Source: CAYGWP01 sp964353455
Lineage (GTDB): Bacteria; Planctomycetota; Phycisphaerae; FEN-1346
DNA: 9,573 nucleotides
Reading direction: 5' to 3'
NCBI GenBank assembly: GCA_964353455.1
Contig: CAYGWP010000419.1
Location: 1-9,573, forward strand
Part shown: positions 1 to 4,875 of the stretch, piece by piece
How positions within the stretch are numbered: the first letter of the stretch is position 1
Layout: each line of letters starts with the position of its first letter
Notes under the pieces: model-generated
Database searches by the model: none
What the model saw: the letters and a program-made list of their open reading frames with translations, nothing else
What the model was told of the DNA's origin: nothing
Position numbers and translations under genes: made by a program

Positions 1-220
1 CGCCGTCTCCTTCGCACCCCCCGACGGCCACACTGAGCCTCGTTTCGGCGGGAACCTCAAGGCAATTCCCCGTCGAATTCCGCCGCTCTTCCGCCCACCG
101 GCGCCGCTGGCGCAAGTGACCTGCCGCGAGGATGGCGGCGATCTCATCGAGGCGGTCGGCATCGGTCATTTCGTCTGCGTTCGCGGCATTCGCCTCAAGG
201 CTCTCCATCGTCTCCAGCAC
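1..220 (-). CDS. Small hypothetical protein, C-terminal part missing at window edge
   Basis: A minus-strand frame stays open from upstream of base 260 to the window edge. From GTG at 220 it gives a charged helical stretch, then MTDADRLDEIAAILAAGHLR, a basic RQRRRWAEERR segment, and NCLEVPAETRLSV near the edge. The heptad-like pattern of Leu, Ile and Ala with many Glu and Arg is typical of a real small helical protein rather than a shadow frame. The start is uncertain: GTG at 220 has a GGAAGGGG-like site about 6 bases upstream, ATG codons lie at 208 and 169, and the same frame reads plausibly further upstream (GTIEERARACQRKGQ). I do not recognise the family. Short proteins like this are common beside phage-type genes, but nothing here proves a function. 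The 3' end is outside the window. Confidence 0.4.
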   Translation of the reverse strand, partial: MLETMESLEANAANADEMTDADRLDEIAAILAAGHLRQRRRWAEERRNSTGNCLEVPAETRLSVAVGGCEGDG

Positions 221-590
221 CCGCTGCCCCTTCCGTTGACAAGCCCGTGCCCGTTCTTCAATGGTTCCTTCGCCACGACCACGCTGCTTGTGGCCAGGCG
301 ACACTCGCCTGCCGACCCGAGGTCGCAGCGGATGTGGATGTTGCTGCACTCCCCGAAAACCTCTTGCTGCTCGAAGAACTTACACGTCAGACCCCCTTTG
401 CCTACCTACTACATCTGCATCTGGGCCGGTCTTGTCGCGTCTGACACCTGCTTCGCTCCCCCCATTAGGTTACTTATGCCGTACCCCGGCAACCTGTCCG
501 CCTTTTCTGAGTCCCCCTTCACTATCTACCGTAAGACGAGGCGAAGTGTCGCGCCGTGGGCCAGAAAAAACGGAAACGGGTCCACGAGCG

Positions 591-610
591 GGCCGGAGAC
601 ACGCCCGAGC
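591..610 (+). repeat. Short imperfect repeat, GCCGxAGACACGCCCGAGC, copy 1
   Basis: The 19 bases at 592-610 match 1218-1236 with one difference; a looser copy lies at 868-892 (GAGTCCGAAGAGACGCCCG). In the plus frames the three copies read AGDTPE, GQAEAEDTPE and GQAESEETPG, so they may be relics of one protein tail. Confidence 0.5.
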
Positions 611-867
611 GGTTCGCCCGCCTCCACCAGCACCGGGGCTGCCGCGCCGAGTACGCCGCCCGTCCACCTATATCTTTTTGCGGAAGGCCGGCGATCTTTG
701 CGTGGAAAGTCCCAGCGTCGTATCTGTTCCTTGCCGCAACCGAGCAGCACCGGCGCCTTGCGGCTTCCGCGCCCGCCTCTGTCCTCTATATCTGCGGCAG
801 GGGCGAATTTGCCGCGCTGAGTTCGTGCGGCATGTGCAACAATTCTCGAATCTGCGAAGCGTGCGGC

Positions 868-892
868 CAGGCTGAGTCCGAAGAGACGCCCG
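868..892 (+). repeat. Short imperfect repeat, copy 2
   Basis: AGGCTGAGTCCGAAGAGACG and the next bases match 1209-1232 with only a few differences. It follows the CxxC-x5-CxxC motif of the 556-960 frame directly. Confidence 0.5.
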
Positions 893-998
893 GTCGGATT
901 TTCAGTCCCTCTATTCATAACTCATACGCCGACAAGAGGATGCCTGTCTTGAATTCTTAGGGCCTCCGGAAGATCGTTACGCCGGTGTATTCTGTCGG

Positions 999-1103
999 CT
1001 AGCGCGCCGTGGCAAACTGGCCACGGTCGACCTTATTGAACCGGGAGGTCTGCCCCTTACGGGGCTCCCGCAGGAAGACGACCCAGCGATGTCCCTCTAT
1101 TAG
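999..1103 (-). pseudogene. C-terminal remnant of a HARE-HTH protein
   Basis: The minus strand from 1103 to the TAG at 999-1001 encodes 34 residues whose end, SRFNKVDRGQFATAR then stop, is the last beta-hairpin (wing) of a HARE-HTH winged-helix domain. The neighbouring gene has ARFHKTDRGQFELSA at the same place, also just before its stop. In front of it LREPRKGQT corresponds loosely to REIAAKGKE. The frame is closed upstream by TAA next to 1103, and no start or domain core is present, so this is a fragment. The DNA similarity to 1300-1345 is still visible (AACTGGCCACGGTCGACCTT against AATTGGCCCCGGTCGGTCTT). It most likely marks an older copy of the gene at 1274-2003 that has been mostly deleted. 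Confidence 0.6.
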
Positions 1104-1208
1104 TTACTTACCCCGTGGAGACGCGATGTGTCGCAAAATGAGCAGGCACTACCACACTTCGTACCAGATATGGAACGCTAGACGATTCTCTCACGGGAGG
1201 CGGACGGT

Positions 1209-1236
1209 CAGGCTGAGGCCGAAGACACGCCCGAGC
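1209..1236 (+). repeat. Short imperfect repeat, copy 3
   Basis: This copy overlaps both relatives: its left part matches 868-892 and its right part matches 592-610. The plus frame through it ends in TGA at 1268-1270, giving a tail GQAEAEDTPEHAAPGRVAEV; an in-frame stop about 30 bases upstream means only a remnant is left. Confidence 0.5.
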
Positions 1237-1273
1237 ATGCTGCGCCCGGGCGCGTTGCGGAGGTGGTTTGATG

Positions 1274-2003
1274 CTACTGGCGTGCGGCGGCGCTCAACTC
1301 GAATTGGCCCCGGTCGGTCTTGTGGAACCTGGCCTCCTTGCCCTTCGCGGCGATCTCGCGGATGATGGCCGCGTAGAGGGTGGCGGCCGGCGTTTTGCCC
1401 TTGGGTCTGCCACGTTCCCTTGGCCAGGACCTTCTCAACGATGGCCTTGCAGTCCATCGGGGCCTTGGCGTCCTTCAGTACGTCCGCAGCCAGCGTCAGG
1501 ATGCCCGGCTTCCGCTCGCCCTTGGGCTTGGCGGCCGTCGCCTTCTTCGCCGCGCGACCTTCCTCTGCGGCCTTGATGGCCTTGTCGAGTTCAGGGTCGG
1601 GCCGGGCGCCCTTCTCGGCGACCTCCTTGCGCCAAGCGGCGACCTTGGCGGCCTTCTCCGTCTTGGCGGCGTCCTTCTGCGTCCGGTAGGGGGCTTCCAG
1701 GGGGTTGGTGGCTTCGCCCCCGGCGGCCACGGGCGTAGCCTTGGCATCCTTGGCCACCTCAGCCGCCGGCTTGGCCCCCGCGGCAACGTGGGCGGCGGGG
1801 GCGGCTTTCTTGCCAGCCTTGGCCTGCAGGCGCTGGGCAGACTTGATGCGGACGGCCTTCACTTCCTGTTTTTTCATGACATCGGTCCTTTTCTGGTGCT
1901 GCGGTTCTTGTGGCGCGGCCGCTTGCCGGATGGCTTCGTGCTTCGCCGCGATCCTCGCGGCGCGACGTGCGGCCCGCTCTTGTCTCTGTCTCAGCGTCAA
2001 CAT
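1274..2003 (-). CDS. Lys/Ala-rich HARE-HTH domain protein with a frameshift
   Basis: A basic, Ala/Lys-rich protein (histone H1-like composition) precedes a C-terminal HARE-HTH domain. The domain begins ERKPGILTLAADVLKDAKAP and MDCKAIVEKVLAKGTWQTQG. At 1398-1400 one extra G (CAAGGGCAAAA instead of CAAGGCAAAA on the coding strand) shifts the frame; dropping it restores KTPAATLYAAIIREIAAKGK and EARFHKTDRGQFELSA, then TAG at 1274-1276. The corrected protein is 242 residues from ATG 2003, or 200 from ATG 1877. ATG 1877 (MKKQEVKAVR) has AAAAGGA 8 bases upstream; ATG 2003 has GGGGA and lies 9 bp after the preceding stop, with 42 more basic residues in frame, so I took the longer form. Uncorrected, the frame runs on to 1191 with unrelated residues. 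HARE-HTH domains are known in eukaryotic chromatin proteins (ASXL) and in bacterial proteins, including the RNA polymerase delta subunit, and are thought to bind DNA. Role here: probably DNA binding or nucleoid association. Confidence 0.75.
1597..1671. repeat. 75-bp direct repeat, copy 1 (inside the HARE-HTH gene)
   Basis: This is the partner of 3410-3484: 68 of 75 bases are identical by direct alignment. The repeats lie in the same orientation, about 1.8 kb apart, and flank the zinc-ribbon, HTH and terminase-like genes. Confidence 0.75.
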
Positions 2004-2012
2004 GCGCGTCCC

Positions 2013-2540
2013 CTACTTGCTCGGCGGCCGATACCGCATGCCGCAGGTCGTGCACTTCACTTTGCCATTGTCTTGCCAGACCAACCGGTCGACGTTCCGC
2101 TCGCGGCACTTCGGGCAGGCGCCGGCCTCGGCCACCAGTTCGTCCGCCTGGGCGTTGATGGCGTCACGGACGTAGTCCACGTCAATGGACTCAGGGTCGT
2201 CCAGTCCGGCGGCCATGTCCTGAATGACGCCCTCGAGGCCGTCGAGGTCGCGGCCGAGCGCCCGCTCGACCTCGCGGCACTTCTCCCAGACCTCATGCAG
2301 GGCGGCAACGGCGGCCCGCACCGTTGGCAGCAACTGCTCGGCCTGCTTCGTGGTGACCACGCCCTCGCCCGCGCCGAGGAAGGCAAGCCATGCCTCGCGC
2401 GTCATCAGTTCGTGGGCCTGGACACTCTGGCCGCCGTCGCGCTCAACGCGCCACAGGCGGCCGTCCTCGGGGTCCACCGTCACCGTCGCCCGGCCGGCAG
2501 CCAAGCGGTTCGCTTCTCGAATCGTCAGGGTCTTCGCCAT
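2013..2540 (-). CDS. Zinc-ribbon protein of unknown function
   Basis: This 175-residue protein starts at ATG 2540, with AAGGAG six bases upstream. Its N-terminal 60 residues are mixed alpha/beta (MAKTLTIREANRLAAG, then TVDPEDGRLWRVE). Residues 65-140 look like long helices with Glu, Arg and Ala in a coiled-coil-like pattern. The C-terminus is a zinc ribbon with CPKC at 142-145 and CTTC at 163-166, followed by GMRYRPP. Such ribbons bind zinc and usually nucleic acid or a protein partner. The HARE-HTH gene follows 9 bp after its stop, so the two are likely co-transcribed and may work together on DNA. The gene diverges from the helix-turn-helix/terminase-like pair at 2710. I do not recognise a named family. 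A longer in-frame extension to 2852 exists but lacks a ribosome site as good as this one. Confidence 0.72.
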   Translation of the reverse strand: MAKTLTIREANRLAAGRATVTVDPEDGRLWRVERDGGQSVQAHELMTREAWLAFLGAGEGVVTTKQAEQLLPTVRAAVAALHEVWEKCREVERALGRDLDGLEGVIQDMAAGLDDPESIDVDYVRDAINAQADELVAEAGACPKCRERNVDRLVWQDNGKVKCTTCGMRYRPPSK

Positions 2541-2546
2541 TCTCGT

Positions 2547-2552
2547 CTCCTT
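2547..2552 (-). promoter_or_regulatory. Ribosome binding site of the zinc-ribbon gene
   Basis: AAGGAG on the minus strand, six bases before ATG 2540. It decides this start over the in-frame codons further upstream. Confidence 0.7.
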
Positions 2553-2654
2553 TCGTGGTTCGTATGCCCATGCACCTATGTGGATCAGGGCATGCTTTCG
2601 GAGAGGAATCAAGGCGAATAATCGAGAACAGTGCATAATTCCGGCCGCACACAT

Positions 2655-2673
2655 GTCGCGCCGGGGGCGCGAC
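2655..2673. repeat. Perfect inverted repeat, 8-bp stem, 3-base gap
   Basis: GTCGCGCC, GGG, GGCGCGAC. It sits 37 bases upstream of ATG 2710 in the divergent region. It could be an operator for a dimeric repressor or a hairpin in the leader of the plus-strand transcript. No T-run follows on either strand, so an intrinsic terminator is unlikely. Confidence 0.55.
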
Positions 2674-2709
2674 TTACGGCGACAGGGCGAAGATTCCTGG
2701 GGAATTCCG

Positions 2710-2913
2710 ATGGACGCTGACCGCGAGAATGTGGCCAAGGTGAACCCGGCGGCCCTGACGGCAGCCGACGTGGCCCGCCTTCTGGGCGTGGCCGAGGACG
2801 TGGTCCAGAAGCACCTTGCCGAGGGCTCGCCGCGCGCGGCCGATGGCAGCACGAACCTTGTGCACTACGCCGTCTGGCTCAACCGGCGGCTGAAGGAAGC
2901 CGATGGCGATTGA
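2710..2913 (+). CDS. Small helix-turn-helix-like protein, possible terminase small subunit type
   Basis: ATG 2710 has GGGGA six bases upstream and gives 67 residues. After a polar start, LTAADVARLLGVAEDVVQKH (residues 16-35) has the spacing of a helix-turn-helix: helix, a Gly-containing turn, then a second helix. It is followed by DGSTNLVHYAVWLNRRL. The gene overlaps the next one by 11 bases (ATG at 2903, stop at 2911-2913), which implies translational coupling. Its pattern recurs at the start of the next protein (LSQTDLLQLVNATPLGQVL, then DGTRIHFVKYVRWL), so the two share a domain. Small DNA-binding proteins directly upstream of a terminase large subunit are usually the small subunit that recognises phage DNA; this role is inferred from position and fold pattern only. 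A simple regulator is the alternative. Confidence 0.6.
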   Translation: MDADRENVAKVNPAALTAADVARLLGVAEDVVQKHLAEGSPRAADGSTNLVHYAVWLNRRLKEADGD

Positions 2914-3392
2914 CTTTACGAACCTGTCGCAAACGGACCTGCTCCAGTTGGTGAACGCCACGCCGCTGGGGCAGGTTCTTACGCGGTCGCGCCTGCGCCG
3001 CCAGATGGACGCCGCGGCGCTGCGCATCGGCGACGGCACGCGCATACACTTCGTGAAGTATGTGCGGTGGCTGGTCATGGAGCATGAGCGCCCGCGCGCC
3101 GCGCCCATCGACTACATGGAGGCCCGCCGCCGGCAGGCCGAGAAGAACCGCGCCGCCACGAAGGCCAGCCAGGACATCACGCCCATCCCAGAGGTCGAGG
3201 ACCGGCCGCGCCGCCGGGCGTGCGCTGAATCGTTCCAGCGGTTCTGCGAGACGTACTTTCCGGCGGCGTTCTACCGCGCGTGGTCCGACGACCACCCGCG
3301 GGTCATCGCCAAGATCGAGAAGGCGGTCCGAGAGGGCGGCCTCTTCGCGTTCGCCGTGCCGCGCGGCAGCGGCAAGACCAGCCTTTGCCTGG

Positions 3393-3490
3393 CAGCATCG
3401 AGGGTCGGGTCGGGCTTGGCGCCCTTCTCGGCGATCTCCTTACGCCAAGCGGCGACCTTGGCAGCCTTCTCGGACTTGGCGGCGGCCGAA
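3393..3490 (-). pseudogene. Internal fragment of a second HARE-HTH/Lys-Ala-rich gene
   Basis: On the minus strand this reads AAAKSEKAAKVAAWRKE then IAEKGAKPDPTLDAA. The intact relative has DAAKTEKAAKVAAWRKE then VAEKGARPDPELDKA. At DNA level 3410-3484 matches 1597-1671 with 7 differences in 75 bases and no gap; the differences that change residues are mostly conservative (V/I, R/K, T/S), so this is a true paralogue fragment and not a recent exact copy. It lies between the broken terminase and about 180 bases (3491-3673) in which I see no gene, ahead of the end of the secretory operon. Confidence 0.7.
3410..3484. repeat. 75-bp direct repeat, copy 2 (at the terminase break)
   Basis: This copy matches 1597-1671 at 68 of 75 positions without gaps. 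Its left border coincides with the place where the terminase-like reading loses its family resemblance. Confidence 0.75.
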
Positions 3491-3673
3491 CCATGCCGGA
3501 AGAAGGGCCAGAGTCGGTCAGAAGCGGATCACGCCGATTCGCCTTCAGGATTCCCGACCGCACCTGCCGGGCCTTCGCCGCGTCGTCTTCCTGAGCGGCC
3601 GGGTGATTCGTCTGCGTCCTCCTGATGTCCCTGTAGCCGGCCGGTTCCCTGACCACAAGGACGCCCTCACATC

Positions 3674-4813
3674 TTACCGACTCCTGTCCGCCTCAATTGT
3701 GGAGACGAGGTTCTGAATGTAGAACAGGTCTCCGCGCCACACACCCGGTACGTCCAGGTATTTCTCCAGTTTCTGGCGGCTCTCCTTCAAGGCAAACGCC
3801 TTGGCGTTGAACAGCGAGGCGTAGTCATAGAACTGGGCCATCGAACCTTCGGGACAGCCCTTCCGAGCCACCGCCCGGCTGGGCTCGTCGGCCTCCGAAA
3901 GGAACCACATCGGGGCCAGATCGTTGTACCCATGCACGTGCCTGGCCACCGCCTCCCGCGCGTGCTGATGCAGGTAGTCGCCGAACTCGGGCACCAGGTA
4001 GAGGAACCCGCCCGCCTCTGTGGTGTACACCTGGCGCGGGTCCAGATCCAGCAGGGCCACGCGCGCATCCTGAACCTGGCGCAGCCATTGCCGGACGTTC
4101 CCGGACGCCGGCCGACCGGCCAGTCTCTCCAGTTCCAGGTAGCCGATGTAGCCGGCCGCGTAGCAGTTCAGCACATGCGGCTTATCGCGTGTCACCTGTT
4201 CGGGGGGCGGAGGCTGGAGGCGACGGGAGATCCGGTCGAGGATCTCCGGGGCCTTTCCGAACTCCCTGGCATACAACCAGCACGCGTAGAAGTTGAACGG
4301 GTTGAACGACCATGCCGTCCACCCTGCGGGCGGCTGGCCGCTGGGCTCCTGGGCGGTGCGCCCGCCCTTGCCGGCATAATACTCCTGCATCTCCGGAGGG
4401 ATCGAAAAGACCTCCCGCGACGCCCCTTTCCAGCCGGTGCTGGTGTATTCGTAAGGTGGATAGTCCTTCCACTCCCGCTGGATATACTCCTTCAGCGGCC
4501 CCTGCATGGCCGCGGGTACGTGCGGCAACGCGCGGATCAGCGTGTAGATCGTCTCGGCGGGGTTGTGCCAGTACTCGATCATGTTGGCGCCGCGCAGGTT
4601 TCGCATGACCTGCCAGTACTGCTCGCTGGGGTTGGCAACCACCGGCCTGAGATGTCCGGCATCGAGCATCTTGCGGATCTCATCGGCCAACAGATCCTCC
4701 GCCGAACGCACGGTGGGCAGTTTGCCCGCCGGCTGGTCAGCCGCGCGGGCCACCAAGCACATGGAACCGGCCGCCACCAGCCACACCACCCACCACATCA
4801 CTCGCTTGCTCAT
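3674..4813 (-). CDS. Secreted protein of unknown function, 379 residues
   Basis: ATG 4813 has GGGAG six bases upstream and opens a clear Sec signal peptide (MSKRVMWWVVWLVAAGSMCL, cleavage likely after VARA at 24). The mature part is rich in aromatic residues and predicted helical: LLADEIRKMLDAGHLRPVV (41-59), PSEQYWQVMRNLRGANMIEY (62-81), ETIYTLIRALPHVP, WTAWSFNPFNFYACWLYARE (165-184), LNCYAAGYIGYLELERLAG (215-233), and a Gly/Tyr/Phe-rich part GGFLYLVPEFGDYLHQHARE (268-287). Repeated helix pairs with aromatic clusters recall alpha/alpha-toroid proteins such as polysaccharide lyases and unsaturated glucuronyl hydrolases, but I see no catalytic signature I can name. It is the last gene of the minus-strand run, 62 bp after the PQQ-repeat gene. 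It may act with that protein in the periplasm. Confidence 0.82.
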   Translation of the reverse strand: MSKRVMWWVVWLVAAGSMCLVARAADQPAGKLPTVRSAEDLLADEIRKMLDAGHLRPVVANPSEQYWQVMRNLRGANMIEYWHNPAETIYTLIRALPHVPAAMQGPLKEYIQREWKDYPPYEYTSTGWKGASREVFSIPPEMQEYYAGKGGRTAQEPSGQPPAGWTAWSFNPFNFYACWLYAREFGKAPEILDRISRRLQPPPPEQVTRDKPHVLNCYAAGYIGYLELERLAGRPASGNVRQWLRQVQDARVALLDLDPRQVYTTEAGGFLYLVPEFGDYLHQHAREAVARHVHGYNDLAPMWFLSEADEPSRAVARKGCPEGSMAQFYDYASLFNAKAFALKESRQKLEKYLDVPGVWRGDLFYIQNLVSTIEADRSR

Positions 4814-4875
4814 GATGAACTCCCGCCTCCATCGGTGTTCAGCACGGCGCGCATCAAACCCGGCCGGGGTCCGAC

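Larger units (their letters stand above)
556..960 (+). pseudogene. Possible degenerate zinc-knuckle protein
   Basis: The plus-strand frame from GTG 556 runs 134 codons. It starts with a basic segment (GQKKRKRVHERAGDTPERFA) and carries near its end SSCGMCNNSRICEACGQAE, a CxxC-x5-CxxC pattern that could bind zinc. Two stretches inside look like diverged copies of each other: QHRGCRAEYAARPPISFCGR and QHRRLAASAPASVLYICGRG. The tail GQAESEETPG closely resembles GQAEAEDTPE encoded in the plus frame at 1205-1270, which suggests relics of related genes. There is no ribosome binding site ahead of 556, and the opposite strand is open over 526-918 as well, so coding is not proven. I do not recognise a family. 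Confidence 0.25.
221..998. other. Gene-poor, degenerate stretch
   Basis: No convincing intact gene lies in these roughly 780 bases. Overlapping frames exist on both strands, but none has a clear ribosome site plus a family signature. On the minus strand a short frame at about 390-166 starts at a CTG behind an AAAGGGGGT-like site and reads TCKFFEQQEVFGECSNIHIR followed by two more cysteines; it overlaps the frame of the 1-220 gene and could be the decayed start of a cysteine-rich protein. On the plus strand the frame 556-960 is listed separately. Short imperfect repeats (ATTAG-TTACTTA type and GCCGAAGACACGCCCGAGC type) are shared with the next few hundred bases. The overall picture is of eroded former coding DNA. 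Confidence 0.45.
2541..2709. promoter_or_regulatory. Divergent intergenic region
   Basis: These 169 bases separate the minus-strand zinc-ribbon gene from the plus-strand HTH/terminase-like pair and should hold both promoters. The middle (about 2595-2640) is richer in A and T than its surroundings, but I could not name convincing -35/-10 boxes. ATGCCC (2564-2569) and GGGCAT (2588-2593) form an inverted repeat with an 18-base gap in the leader of the minus gene. A perfect 8-bp palindrome stem lies at 2655-2673. Confidence 0.4.
2903..3625 (+). pseudogene. Truncated phage terminase large subunit-like ATPase
   Basis: The frame starts with a domain resembling the preceding 67-residue protein (residues 8-57), continues through a charged linker (about 62-107), and then has ESFQRFCETYFPAAFYRAWS and a Walker A motif VPRGSGKTS (residues 152-160) behind hydrophobic LFAFA. 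This arrangement resembles the ATPase domain of phage terminase large subunits, which power DNA packaging. About six codons after the Walker A the family-like sequence stops: from roughly 3393 the DNA is an antisense piece of a HARE-HTH-type gene, and the last ~75 codons (Ala, Ser and Pro rich) are read out of it and of unrelated DNA. Walker B, the coupling motif and the nuclease domain are missing; terminase large subunits are normally over 400 residues. The product, if made, could not package DNA. Confidence 0.62.

Noticed and set aside
247..444. Plus-strand frame with a transposase-like look (PVLQWFLRHDHAACGQ)
   Set aside because: On inspection no DDE or other transposase motif follows, and the opposite strand reads better over part of it.
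780..840. Minus-strand RGKF segment as a further HARE-HTH remnant
   Set aside because: Only RGKF matches the wing motif; the rest does not align, and the plus strand gives an equally good reading.
470..1110. ATTAG-TTACTTA repeats as integron attC or CRISPR-like sites
   Set aside because: They lack the paired core sites and stem structure of attC, and spacing and conservation do not fit a CRISPR array.
1380..2621. Long plus-strand frame of 413 codons
   Set aside because: It lies antisense to the HARE-HTH and zinc-ribbon genes, is Gly/Leu/Arg-rich without a family signature, and arises from high GC in the opposite frames.
3614..3664. GCGTCCT and AGGACGC inverted repeat downstream of the operon end, with CCGGCCGG inside
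   Set aside because: The 7-bp stem has a loop of about 37 bases and no T-run on the minus strand, so it is not a convincing intrinsic terminator.
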